In this document: in pieces, positions 43,169 to 51,035 of the stretch
How positions within the stretch are numbered: the stretch's first letter is position 1
How the letters are laid out: every line of letters begins with the position of its first letter
NCBI GenBank assembly: GCA_016235245.1
Contig: JACRLO010000010.1
Span: forward strand, 57,851-121,850
Length of the DNA: 64,000 bases
Source: Nitrospirota bacterium
GTDB lineage: Bacteria; Nitrospirota; Thermodesulfovibrionia; Thermodesulfovibrionales; UBA6898
Direction: 5' to 3'
Program-made: the position numbers and the translations under genes
The notes under the pieces: generated by a model
Seen by the model: the letters and a program-made list of their open reading frames with translations, nothing else
The model's database searches: none
Told to the model about the DNA's origin: nothing

Positions 43169-45085
43169 TTATGATGCTTCCTGTTGAATCGCTTCCAAAA
43201 CAGCCCATTGTTCATACGCTGCCGTGATATCTTTCTCAAGCTCCTCTATACGCGCTTTGGCCGCAGCTATTGTGGCGCCGTCCTGCCGGTAGAAGTCAGG
43301 ATCAGCAAGCGACGCATAGATCATGTCGCGCTCCTTTTCCAGAGATTCTATCCTGCCGGGCAATTCCTCAAGGTCCTTCTTCTCCCTGAAGGTCAGGGTG
43401 CGCTGCCGCTCCATACGGGGCCGGGGTTTTCCTGCTCCGGCTGCCTTATCCTGCCTCGCGGATTTATCTGCCTGCTCCGGCAAAACCGTTTTGCGTTGGC
43501 GCAGCCAGTCATCATATCCTCCGACGTATTCTGCGACAATCCCATCGCCTTCAAAGACGATAGTGCTGGTCACCACATTATTCAGAAATTCCCGGTCATG
43601 GCTTACGATGAGGACCGTTCCCTCGTATTCCACCAGCATTTCCTCAAGAAGGTCCAGCGTATCCATGTCAAGATCATTGGTCGGCTCGTCCATAACGAGC
43701 AGATTCGATGGTTTGGTAAAGAGTTTGGCCAAAAGGGCGCGGTTCCTCTCCCCTCCTGAGAGTACTTTTACCGGCGAGCGCGCACGCTCCGGGGGAAAGA
43801 GGAAATCTTCCAGATACCCTATGATGTGGCGCGACATTCCGTTGACCGTCACATGTTCGAACCCATCGCCGACATTTTCGATGACGGATTTAGTGTTATC
43901 GAGCTGGAGACGATGCTGATCGAAATAGGCGATCTGAAGATTGGTCCCTGTGCGCACAGAGCCGTTAAGGGGTTCTAAAGAGCCGAGCAGGATCTTGAGC
44001 AGTGTGGTTTTGCCTGCACCGTTTGGACCGATGATGCCGATCTTATCCCCTCGCAGAATTGTTGTTGAAAAATCGCGGATCAGTGCCCGGCCCTCATAGG
44101 CATGGGTTATCTTTTTTGCCTCGATGACCTGCCTGCCTGACCGTTCAGCCTCGTTCAGTTTCATGCTGGCGCTGCCGGTCAGTTCCCGCCTGGCTTGGCG
44201 CTGTTTCCTGAGTTCCTTTAATGCCCTGACACGTCCTTCGTTGCGTGTGCGGCGCGCCTTGATCCCCTGACGTATCCAGGCTTCTTCCTGGCTGAGTTTT
44301 TTGTCGAAGAGTGCACTGTGGGTCGCTTCGGCATCGAGTTCTGCCCGTCTTCTTTCGAGATAGGTTTGATAATCGCCCGGCCAATCAGTCAGCCGGCCGC
44401 GGTCCAGCTCGATGATGCGTGTGGCCAAGGTCTGCAGAAATCTGCGGTCATGCGTTATAAAGAGAATGGCCCCCTTAAACCCAAGAAGAAACTCTTCGAG
44501 CCAGCTGATCGATTCGATATCGAGGTGGTTGGTCGGCTCGTCCAGCAGCAGAAGATCGGGCTCATTCACCAGCGCCTGTGCAAGAAGGACCTTTCTCTTA
44601 TACCCGCCGGAAAGATCTGCCACCGAGGCATCAGGGTCCAGTCCGAGGCGCGATAGGACCGTATCTACCCTCTGCTGCATCTGCCACCCGCCTGATGACT
44701 CTATCTGATGCTGTATGCGTTCGAGCTCAGCGATCAGGTCTGTGGTATCGTGACCGTGACTGAGGCGGCTGCTGACCGCGTGGTATTGAGAAAGCAGTCC
44801 GACCATACTGCCGAGGCCCTCAGAGACAACGTCGAAGACGGTCCCTGAGAGATGCTGCGGGACTTCCTGGTCGAGCGATGTTATCCGAACGCCCTGTTGC
44901 CTGATGACCTCTCCGCTGTCAGGGGTCATCTCATTGCCGATGATCTTCAGCAGCGTCGATTTCCCCGCACCGTTTCTGCCGACCAGACATACCCGTTCTC
45001 CGCGTTCGATCTGAAGGGTAACGCCATCGATGAGTTCAGGGCCGCCAAAGGCGACCCGTACATCCTGTATACTTACGATTGCCAC
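43169..45085 (-). CDS. uup: ABC-F ATPase Uup
   Basis: Cytosolic twin-ATPase ABC-F protein acting at the ribosome or in DNA metabolism, no membrane domain, 638 residues. First cassette: Walker A VGRNGAGKSTLLK, signature LSGGYKRKVLLAQAL, Walker B DLLLLDEPTNHLD. Second: GPNGAGKTTLLK, LSGGERNRALLAKLF, NLLVMDEPTNDLD. The C-terminal coiled coil (from about 565, LEKDITAAYEQWAVLEA) is the Uup hallmark. First gene of a two-gene set with the TrmJ-like gene. Confidence 0.94.
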   Translation of the reverse strand: MAIVSIQDVRVAFGGPELIDGVTLQIERGERVCLVGRNGAGKSTLLKIIGNEMTPDSGEVIRQQGVRITSLDQEVPQHLSGTVFDVVSEGLGSMVGLLSQYHAVSSRLSHGHDTTDLIAELERIQHQIESSGGWQMQQRVDTVLSRLGLDPDASVADLSGGYKRKVLLAQALVNEPDLLLLDEPTNHLDIESISWLEEFLLGFKGAILFITHDRRFLQTLATRIIELDRGRLTDWPGDYQTYLERRRAELDAEATHSALFDKKLSQEEAWIRQGIKARRTRNEGRVRALKELRKQRQARRELTGSASMKLNEAERSGRQVIEAKKITHAYEGRALIRDFSTTILRGDKIGIIGPNGAGKTTLLKILLGSLEPLNGSVRTGTNLQIAYFDQHRLQLDNTKSVIENVGDGFEHVTVNGMSRHIIGYLEDFLFPPERARSPVKVLSGGERNRALLAKLFTKPSNLLVMDEPTNDLDMDTLDLLEEMLVEYEGTVLIVSHDREFLNNVVTSTIVFEGDGIVAEYVGGYDDWLRQRKTVLPEQADKSARQDKAAGAGKPRPRMERQRTLTFREKKDLEELPGRIESLEKERDMIYASLADPDFYRQDGATIAAAKARIEELEKDITAAYEQWAVLEAIQQEAS

Positions 45086-45180
45086 AATTTCACCTCATAG
45101 GGATCTTCTTATTCATGTATTATAGCGGAACAGCGCGTCTGACTGACGATAGTGCCGGTGCCTGACGAAGCAGAATGTCC

Positions 45181-45328
45181 TTTACTAATGGTATGCAGGT
45201 GTGTTACTGTAATAACAGAATTTCTGAAGTTTTTGCCGTTTATTAAACCACAAAGACTTTTTGACTTTGTGGCTTTTTTTTTGCTGCGACCTTCTGAGAT
45301 TTGAGTTTAAAAAAAGGAGGTATAACAA
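45181..45328 (+). promoter_or_regulatory. csp-type promoter and leader with a terminator-like hairpin, copy 1
   Basis: Conserved with copy 2 (56281-56427): a -35 TTTACT and -10 TACTGT (45181-45210, 18-bp spacer), then a leader with an 8-bp stem CCACAAAG/CTTTGTGG (45248-45272) followed by nine T, and AAAGGAGG before ATG 45329. Upstream lies a minus-strand gene, so the hairpin does not end any plus-strand gene; within this leader it is a candidate attenuator. Confidence 0.65.
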
Positions 45329-45739
45329 ATGGCTAATGGAACAGTAAAGTGGTTCAATGATTATGCCGCAAAGATGGAATTAAAAAAGCAGAATAATATT
45401 GCTGCTGGTTTGGTTTCAGAGCGGTTTCCCGCAGTAACCGGCATGGTAATTCATATGACCTACTATCGCAAAGCTGCAATTCCTCTGCTAATGGTGCGTA
45501 CGCTTAATATCTTTCCTACCTCTTTTGCCTATTTCAAGATGGACTGCATGATCAAAGGCTGCAGCGGAGGCGGATTTGATCTGACCTCTGTGGTTGCCGG
45601 TATGGTCAAATCGAAGAAGAAGGAAGGGAAGGGTACCATTACCTGCGGCGGCAAGATTGATATGATCGAGCCTGGTCATGCGAGCATTGTCTATGAAGCT
45701 GCCATACGGTACAAAAAATCCCCGAAGGACAATTCTTAG
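45329..45739 (+). CDS. Chimeric ORF: start of a cold-shock gene joined to an unrelated protein
   Basis: The first 11 codons (MANGTVKWFND) and the upstream leader match the cold-shock gene at 56428. From codon 12 the sequence shares nothing with Csp. It continues for 125 residues with ITCGG and CMIKGCSGGGFDLTSVV, a domain I do not recognise. Met16 (45374) may be the ancestral start of the second part. The whole frame is open, so the product either is a fusion or begins at Met16 under csp control. See findings. Confidence 0.7.
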   Translation: MANGTVKWFNDYAAKMELKKQNNIAAGLVSERFPAVTGMVIHMTYYRKAAIPLLMVRTLNIFPTSFAYFKMDCMIKGCSGGGFDLTSVVAGMVKSKKKEGKGTITCGGKIDMIEPGHASIVYEAAIRYKKSPKDNS

Positions 45740-45875
45740 CCACCTCTGAGAGGGGGCCGTCTTTGTCATCCGGGGAATATCCATATCTGCTGCAATCTGC
45801 TTTTCCCCGATATTCTGACCGACCACCGCTGCAAGACATTTAAGCCGCGGGGTTGAAGCAATAAATGGCTGGTCT

Positions 45876-46889
45876 CTATAGAGCCCCTTTATTGTTAATC
45901 TGTGTGTCAACGGATTCATAGACCATTTTTGAAACAGTCTTGATAATAGCAGCCTGCTTTTCCATATTATAACCGCGAGTCAGGATGCCGAGTATATATG
46001 GCCCTTTCGGGTGATACACGATTCCGAATTCGTGGAGTTGGAGAACCCCTGGATTTTTTGAGTCAGAAAATTCACCAAATTTTGATGCCAGTCTGGTCCC
46101 TTCAGGAAGTCCTGCCGCAATTCCTTTGGGGAAGTCCTGAAAACTCATCAGTTGCAATGCTTTTTCTGACATTTCCCTGCTCAGAAAAGATGCGTTATAG
46201 AGGATACGCAAAAAACCGGAATACGTATGGACGGTAATTACATCTTGCCCCTCAGAGTCTTTCTCGTTTGCCACGTCCATGTTGTCAAGAATAAAGTCAT
46301 ATTCCTCAGGCGTCACACTGCGATGCAGCAACCATAATGCTCTGTTGTCGGAGTAATACATCATGTAACGGAGAAGGTCTTCAACCGTATACCTGACGCC
46401 AGCTTCGAGTGTCTTTGCCGGTTTAATTCCCTGAGGCGGGCCGGCATACATCTTTTCATCAAAAGTTAGTCTGCTCTCAAGAACAGCAGGGTCTTTCTCT
46501 GCCCGTTTGAGCCAAGCCAGCATAATGGGTAATTTCATCATGCTGGCCGGGTTATATTTGACATTTTCATTGATACCAAACCATGGACCTTCTGATAAAT
46601 CACGAAAATAAACAGACAGCTCCCGGACTTGCCCTGAAGCGATCTGCTGTTCAGCATAATTTGCAATCTTGCCTTTGAACGGGATCGGTTGACGCCTGAC
46701 ATCATATCCTTCAGGAAGTTCAACATCAGTCAACGGGCTAATGAATTTAAAACCATGCAGTCTTACAAGTCTTTCTTTTGTAGTGCTGAAGCGTGGAGTA
46801 ATCAAATTGTTTGCCTGCCAGCCAATACCGATCAATAAAGCCGGTACCACCAGGAAACGAAATATTTTCATGACTGTTGGCCTGTTCAT
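45876..46889 (-). CDS. Serine beta-lactamase/penicillin-recognising hydrolase, class A-like
   Basis: A signal-anchor (VVPALLIGIGWQANNLI) places the 337-residue protein outside the cytoplasm. Active-site motifs of the class A/serine-transpeptidase fold are present: NPASMMKLPIMLAW (Ser-x2-Lys, about residue 115), MYYSDNRALW (Ser-Asp-Asn) and LASKFGEFS (Lys-x-Gly). The omega-loop Glu of true class A enzymes cannot be located surely. Whether it degrades antibiotics or acts on peptidoglycan is open. Confidence 0.82.
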   Translation of the reverse strand: MNRPTVMKIFRFLVVPALLIGIGWQANNLITPRFSTTKERLVRLHGFKFISPLTDVELPEGYDVRRQPIPFKGKIANYAEQQIASGQVRELSVYFRDLSEGPWFGINENVKYNPASMMKLPIMLAWLKRAEKDPAVLESRLTFDEKMYAGPPQGIKPAKTLEAGVRYTVEDLLRYMMYYSDNRALWLLHRSVTPEEYDFILDNMDVANEKDSEGQDVITVHTYSGFLRILYNASFLSREMSEKALQLMSFQDFPKGIAAGLPEGTRLASKFGEFSDSKNPGVLQLHEFGIVYHPKGPYILGILTRGYNMEKQAAIIKTVSKMVYESVDTQINNKGAL

Positions 46890-46898
46890 AACGATCCG

Positions 46899-47138
46899 CT
46901 ATTCATCCTCAAAATTATTCCAGATATCCTCGGTAAAGCCAAGGTCCATCGCGGCTCTCTGTTCCTGAGAACTCAAGTCTTTCCAGGCTTTATCTGCACT
47001 TGTAGGCGCTTCGTTTCTGTCCCATTTAGCCTGTTGCCAGCCCAGAAGGGTCCAGAGTTCCTTTTCTTTGCTGCTCAGATCTGCCCACGACAATTTTTCC
47101 CAGATACCCGGATTGCCATTCATGCTCCGAACGTCCAT
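46899..47138 (-). CDS. Small protein with two tryptophan-rich repeats
   Basis: Start at 47138 is set by AGGGAGGCAAC. The 79 residues hold two related units: WEKLSWADLSSKEKELWTLL then GWQQAKWD, and AWKDLSSQEQRAAMDLG then FTEDIWNN. Each has W-x2-L-S-x2-E and LG-x4-W. I recall similar W-L-S-LG-W repeats in short proteins of algae and other eukaryotes and in scattered bacteria. Function unknown. It lies 9 bp downstream of the next minus-strand gene region and just upstream of the beta-lactamase-like gene, so probably cotranscribed with it. Confidence 0.6.
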   Translation of the reverse strand: MDVRSMNGNPGIWEKLSWADLSSKEKELWTLLGWQQAKWDRNEAPTSADKAWKDLSSQEQRAAMDLGFTEDIWNNFEDE

Positions 47139-47339
47139 AGTTGCCTCCCTTACCATCCTGCCAAGAATTTTGCATGAAGATATCTTCGCGACGCCAGCTT
47201 TTTGCTGACTGACTGTCTGGAGATACATCGTCATACGTAAGAGTTATTTTATCATCTTCCGTATCTTGAATATATGCTTTGATGTTTCATATCTCCAACG
47301 AAAAAACAATGTGAGGAAGCGATAGTCTGGATCGTCTTG

Positions 47340-47840
47340 TCAGCCCGTTGCCTGGAACCCTTTATGAAAAACAACGATGCCTTTTGGAACCTTTTCGGTA
47401 AAGGGCAATGCAAAGAAAACTTCTTGAGGGACTCCCTCGTATACCAATTCCGGGAAGTTCCGGAAACCTAACCGCTTATAATAGTTCGGATGACCCACAA
47501 GAACGCAACCCTGGCCGCCCAACTTTTTAAGTAAAGACAAGCCTTCACGGATAAGTGATTTGCCGATTCCTTTATTTTGATACTCCGGCGATACAGAAAC
47601 CGGGCCGAGGCCATACCAGCCTATTGCCCCGTCAGATATTGTTACGGGTGAAAAAGCAATATGGCCAACCACCTGTCCATCAATCTCCGCGACCAGTGAA
47701 ATTGTCAGTGCATTGGCATCACGTAAGGCATTAATTATGAACTGTTCTGTATGATTGCTGATTGCAAGATTCCTGAAGGCGGCAATGGTCACTTTCGCTA
47801 TTGCTTCAATATCTGAACTTGTTTCATCCCTTATGATCAT
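47340..47840 (-). CDS. GNAT-family N-acetyltransferase
   Basis: Acetyl-CoA-dependent acetyltransferase of 166 residues; AAGGAATTAAC precedes the ATG. The acetyl-CoA loop is VSPEYQNKGIGKSLIREGL (Q/R-x2-G-x-G/A), preceded by VGHIAFSPVTISDGAIG and followed by CVLVGHPNYYKRLGF, the layout of YhbS-type members. Substrate unknown. It lies 58 bp downstream of the MerB-like selenoprotein gene and may share its mRNA. Confidence 0.88.
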   Translation of the reverse strand: MIIRDETSSDIEAIAKVTIAAFRNLAISNHTEQFIINALRDANALTISLVAEIDGQVVGHIAFSPVTISDGAIGWYGLGPVSVSPEYQNKGIGKSLIREGLSLLKKLGGQGCVLVGHPNYYKRLGFRNFPELVYEGVPQEVFFALPFTEKVPKGIVVFHKGFQATG

Positions 47841-47898
47841 GTTAATTCCTTATGCGAACAGGTTATTTATCTTAATCCGTTCTGCAGCAGAGACAGAC

Positions 47899-48603
47899 CT
47901 ATATTTTAGGATTCCAGAAATCTGAATTGAGCGTTACTTCTTTTAATCTCTGAAAAAATAATGGCGCATATTCCGCGGCAGAAGAGACGTAATGACCACT
48001 CATTTTAGCACTGTGACGGGGTGTGCTCATAATGGCCATGACGGCCGAGAGGGGAAGAATTGCCTCTTCGGTTCCTGCACGAAAGCCTGACCAGTTTTTT
48101 ACATGATCTTCCGACCGGAAGAGATGGATGCGACTTCATGTGAAAGGCCAGTTTTTTGCCCATTGGCTCAAGGGAATATCAATGTATCCATGGATGTTGA
48201 CAGGGGTTTCGGTTTCTATCACGCCGTCGCGCAGAACAATTTGCATGGACTCGCCGCAATCCAGGCAGGGCGCATCAATCTGCACTGTTTTTCCGGGAAA
48301 TACCCAGCAGACCGCCAGGGCTTCAAACCCTCATTGTGCAAACCATTTTTGTTGTCCGTCCACGGTAAGGCGATACTGCGTCGGCTGATTGTTAAATGGA
48401 GCAAATGAAGCAATCAGGTCAGTGCCGGGGTAGAGCCACATTGCCATTCCTGTATTCATCAAATCAAGAAGCAATTTTCTGCCTTCATCCGGCTTTACGT
48501 CAAACTCTTTGGCTATTTCTGTATAATGGGGCGCATTGCCTCGATCTATGAAGGTTTTCATTATATAGTGATATGTTTGATCTAATTGTTCTGTATCTGT
48601 CAT
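47899..48603 (-). CDS. MerB-like organomercurial lyase with two predicted selenocysteines
   Basis: Reading through two in-frame UGA codons (plus-strand 48331-48333 and 48136-48138) gives one 234-residue protein. The N-terminal winged-helix half (HYTEIAKEFDVKPDEGRKLL) and the catalytic core match alkylmercury lyases. Sec91 (KWFAQ-U-GFEAL) aligns with MerB Cys96 and Glu94 with its Asp99; Sec156 (NWPFT-U-SRIHLF) aligns with Cys159. Spacing is 65 versus 63 residues. Each UGA has a downstream hairpin with a GGU apical loop. AGGTG precedes ATG 48603; the frame ends at TAG 47899-47901. Expected role is cleaving carbon-mercury bonds, with Se for S. A caller that stops at the first UGA sees 90 residues only. 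Confidence 0.85.
48107..48122 (-). promoter_or_regulatory. SECIS-like hairpin for Sec156
   Basis: UCUUCC-GGUC-GGAAGA, a perfect 6-bp stem with a GGUC tetraloop beginning 19 nt after the second UGA. The presence of a second, independent hairpin with the same GGU feature at the same distance argues against chance and for two recoded codons. Confidence 0.75.
48303..48319 (-). promoter_or_regulatory. SECIS-like hairpin for Sec91
   Basis: On the mRNA, CCUGGC-GGUCU-GCUGGG forms a 6-bp stem (two G-U pairs) with a GGUCU loop. The loop begins 17 nt after the first UGA. As I recall, E. coli fdhF SECIS has GGUCU 18 nt after its UGA, flanked by GC pairs in a similar way. The hairpin lies inside the coding sequence, as bacterial SECIS elements do. 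Confidence 0.75.
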
Positions 48604-48657
48604 ATTTTCACCTGTCTTAATATATTTTGTGCACAAACAAATTGTCCACCCTGCAAC

Positions 48658-48999
48658 CTATGTCTTCTTTACAAACTCCGACTTCAACATCATTGCTCCA
48701 AACCCATCGATCTTGCAGTCGATATTATGATCGCCTTCCACAAGACGGATGTTTCTTATTTTGGTTCCGACTTTCAGCGCCGACAAAGCCCCCTTTACCT
48801 TCAGGTCTTTGATCATGGTAACAGAGTCACCGTCCTGAAGGAGATTTCCAAAGGCATCACGGACAACGAATTTGTCATCGCTACTCTCTGCAATTGCTTC
48901 TTTTGACCATTCGTGGCTGCATTCCGGACAGACATACAACGGCCCGTCTTCGTATGTGTATACCGAATTGCATTTAGGACATGTTGGTAAACTGCTCAT
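48658..48999 (-). CDS. PhnA/YjdM-family zinc-ribbon protein
   Basis: A 113-residue protein starting [19 protein letters not shown] with a Cys4 zinc ribbon (CPKC and CPECSHEW), then the YjdM domain with [20 protein letters not shown] and [20 protein letters not shown]. Formerly annotated alkylphosphonate utilisation protein PhnA, though a catalytic role in that pathway is not established. It lies 54 bp upstream of the MerB-like gene. Confidence 0.9.
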   Translation of the reverse strand: MSSLPTCPKCNSVYTYEDGPLYVCPECSHEWSKEAIAESSDDKFVVRDAFGNLLQDGDSVTMIKDLKVKGALSALKVGTKIRNIRLVEGDHNIDCKIDGFGAMMLKSEFVKKT

Positions 49000-49168
49000 G
49001 CTATACCCCCAGTTTATGATTGGCTGACGATGAGTTCAGCACCCTGGCCGCTTGCGCGTCCGATTGTAAAACCCGCCCATTTGAAACCATGTGCCATGTG
49101 TTCCCGCGGGCACCCCTTTCTGCAAATGACCCCATAGGCACCATAGGCATTCCATGGGTAGAGACGGC

Positions 49169-49486
49169 TTAGATGTGAGCTAAGGCAGGTAATCTTTTTA
49201 TCTTCTTTATCTCTTTTGCAGTTGATGAGTGGGCTACATGATATAAATCCCAAGCCAGCTGCAAATTAAGCCAAAACTGCGCCTCCATGCCAAATAGTTT
49301 CTCCAGACGAAGTGCTGTGTCAGGGGTGATCCCCCGCTTAGCATGAATCAGTTCATTAACGCGAGGGTATGAAACTCCGAGCTTTTCCGCCAACTCGCTC
49401 TGTGTTATTTGCAGAGGCTTGAGAAACTCCTCCAACAGCATTTCGCCGGGGTGCGTCGGCGGACCATATTTAGGTATACGTACCAT
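49169..49486 (-). CDS. higA: HigA-family antitoxin, second copy
   Basis: A 105-residue XRE antitoxin: YGPPTHPGEMLLEEFL, helix-turn-helix ITQSELAEKLGVSYPRVNEL, ITPDTALRLEKLFGMEAQFW. It follows its toxin by 19 bp. Compared with the first copy at 8071 it is clearly a different lineage (VSYPRVNELIHAKRG against [14 protein letters not shown]), so the two modules were acquired separately rather than duplicated here. Confidence 0.93.
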   Translation of the reverse strand: MVRIPKYGPPTHPGEMLLEEFLKPLQITQSELAEKLGVSYPRVNELIHAKRGITPDTALRLEKLFGMEAQFWLNLQLAWDLYHVAHSSTAKEIKKIKRLPALAHI

Positions 49487-49505
49487 CTTCTTTCTCCTTC
49501 ACTCG

Positions 49506-49799
49506 TCAGTGGTAATCGGTGATTTCCACGTTTTCTGCGCCGTCATCTGTCCACACAAAACAAACGCGTAACTGATCGTTAATTCGTATGCTATGTTGAC
49601 CCTTTCGATTATGCTTAAGTGCTTCCAGTAAATTCCCCGGTGGAATTTTCAAGGATTTCAGGAAAACAACTCCATTTAGCTGATCAAGCTTGCGCTGTGC
49701 TATACGCCAGATTTGCTGCGGACAGGTTTCTCTCGCTTCTTTGGTGTTTCTTCTGTCAAAGATGTCCTCTGTGCCCTTGCTGCGAAACGATTTTATCAC
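49506..49799 (-). CDS. higB: HigB-family toxin, second copy
   Basis: A 97-residue RelE-superfamily mRNA interferase. GTG 49799 is preferred, as GGGGA lies 7 nt upstream and it gives the family length; an ATG at 49865 would add 22 unlike residues. It starts VIKSFRSKGTEDIFDRR and ends HSIRINDQLRVCFVWTDDG then VEITDYH, the HigB hallmark. The toxin-first order is standard for HigBA. Confidence 0.9.
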   Translation of the reverse strand: MIKSFRSKGTEDIFDRRNTKEARETCPQQIWRIAQRKLDQLNGVVFLKSLKIPPGNLLEALKHNRKGQHSIRINDQLRVCFVWTDDGAENVEITDYH

Positions 49800-49836
49800 C
49801 AGGTGTCCCCATCGGTTGAATTCATCACTACGATAG

Positions 49837-49865
49837 ATTATAACGGATAACGTTATATATGGCAA
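49837..49865 (-). promoter_or_regulatory. Promoter and operator of the second HigBA module
   Basis: On the minus strand, -35 TTGCCA (49860-49865), 17-bp spacer, -10 TATAAT (49837-49842). A 7-bp inverted repeat TATAACG/CGTTATA (49839-49857, 5-bp spacer) covers the -10 and spacer, as expected for autorepression. The sequence is unlike the first module's operator. Confidence 0.75.
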
Positions 49866-49905
49866 CAGCTAGTTGGAGGAGGCCCGCATGGTGGGCGGTG
49901 TGGGG

Positions 49906-49928
49906 AGGGACGGTTAACTACCGTCCCT
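49906..49928. repeat. REP-like palindrome AGGGACGGT
   Basis: AGGGACGGT and ACCGTCCCT arms with a 5-nt loop (TAACT), in the spacer between the second HigBA module and the Cys-rich gene. Such GGGACGGT palindromes are frequent REP-type elements in many genomes, often linked to Y1 transposases; no transposase is seen here. Confidence 0.45.
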
Positions 49929-49955
49929 TACCCGATTAGGTACAGTTTATATGTA

Positions 49956-50405
49956 TCACCGACGGACATCGAACTTCTCACGGCACGCCGCGCTTAACTC
50001 TGCTTGATGTTGCAGGTAACACTGCTGCCCCTTCTGCAAGTCAGCGCCACAGAGTTGTTGTACTCTATTCTGTGCTTCCTGGCATGTCCTGAAAGCATCT
50101 TGTAAACCTTGCTCTGCACTATTTGCTTGCTCCTTGCATTTTGGGCTTAGGCGTTCTTGTAGACACCGTTTACCGCTCAGTCTCGCAGCCTTACCGCATG
50201 GACCTGCTGCTTGTTGCAGTTCTTGTTTGCATGCAGCGTCGGCCCGCGATTCAGCACCGGCCTCAACCTGCTTCATGCATGCTTCAGAAAGCCGCTCCCG
50301 CCAACACTGCTTAATTAAAGCTGTTGTATCGCAGTGAACTACTTTCCGCTCGATTTCACGTAGACAGGAGATATCAGGTGACCATGAAGGAAGAGGCCCA
50401 ATCAT
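49956..50405 (-). CDS. Cysteine-rich repeat protein
   Basis: A 149-residue protein with 13 Cys, spaced as in the Cys-rich repeats of Golgi GLG1-type proteins: CWRERLSEACMKQV, ACKQELQQAAGPCG, RCLQERLSPKCKEQA, TCQEAQNRVQQLCG, QCYLQHQAELSAACRE. No signal peptide is visible from the ATG at 50405, though such disulfide-rich repeats are usually exported; the N-terminus may be truncated or mis-started. Function unknown. Confidence 0.6.
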   Translation of the reverse strand: MIGPLPSWSPDISCLREIERKVVHCDTTALIKQCWRERLSEACMKQVEAGAESRADAACKQELQQAAGPCGKAARLSGKRCLQERLSPKCKEQANSAEQGLQDAFRTCQEAQNRVQQLCGADLQKGQQCYLQHQAELSAACREKFDVRR

Positions 50406-50478
50406 CTCTTCCGATATATTATCCGCCAGATCAATTTACCCTCCATTCTAGGATGTTTGTGCCTAACGTAGAAGTGAG

Positions 50479-50504
50479 GGGGCTGCGCGCTATTGCGCAG
50501 TCCC
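50479..50504. repeat. Hairpin downstream of the chimeric toxin gene
   Basis: About ten pairs (GGGGCTGCGC with GCGCAGTCCC, one G-U) around a 6-nt loop, 46 bp past the stop of the gene ending at 50550. No U-run; it may act as a processing or weak termination structure. Confidence 0.4.
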
Positions 50505-50549
50505 TCTTGACTGCCGGGTCGGGCCATTTCAAGGTTGACATCAAGTTGA

Positions 50550-51035
50550 TCATCGTTTGGTATCAATGTCACTCTCGGGCGACTTTGCGCGCTGAATCAG
50601 CAATTGACAGTCTGACACAGGCAATGAACCTTTATTGTTGAATAGTGCGCGAATCTGAATTTCAATATCTTTGAAATCGGCTCGACTCTCTGCCGCAGCA
50701 ATATGCTTTTGATTTCGTTGCTTCCATAACGAAAAAGCTGCGTCTATCTCAGTTTGCATGGATGGTTGGTCTGCTTTGCATTTTTCAACGTGGACTGTTG
50801 CGAAGACAACTGCGACAGCTCTATCACTTTCGATCATTGCCTTGGTAGGTGTTGCAGTCACACATAAAAATATCGCCGTGAAAAGAACAGTTTTTTTCAG
50901 ATGTAACGAGGGATGACGAGGATCATTCTTTAACAACGCATAACTTCTGTCTGCAAGGTCTTGAATAGTCTGCGGAAGTGACCTGTATAATTCCCAAAAC
51001 TCCGGTGAGGCAAAATGCTTCAAATTTCTGAGCAA
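50550..51035 (-). pseudogene. Truncated RelE-like toxin fused to a signal-peptide-bearing protein
   Basis: Residues 1-47 (FASPEFWELYRSLPQTIQDL, ALLKNDPRHPSLHLKK) match the start of RelE/HigB-type toxins found with short acidic antitoxins. At Lys46-Lys47 the frame switches into TVLFTAIFLCVTATPTKA, a signal peptide whose natural beginning would be Met-Lys-Lys, followed by a 95-residue Cys-containing domain. The toxin catalytic half is lost. The downstream part may still be made if it has its own start; none is obvious. Confidence 0.7.

Noticed and set aside
45488-45919. Minus-strand ORF opposite the chimeric csp-leader gene
   Set aside because: Overlaps the plus-strand frame that has a promoter and ribosome site; composition looks random.
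48103-48408. Plus-strand ORFs inside the MerB-like gene
   Set aside because: They overlie the two UGA-containing segments; the minus strand encodes recognisable MerB sequence throughout.
49014-49253. Minus-strand ORF between the PhnA-like gene and higA
   Set aside because: Most of it overlaps higA in another frame and the remaining 45 residues resemble nothing I know; at best a relic.
50461-50467. GCCTAAC (GTTAGGC on the other strand) as an integron attC core in a region with toxin-antitoxin and GNAT genes
   Set aside because: No matching second core of the RYYYAAC/GTTRRRY type and no array of such sites; a single 7-mer is not evidence.
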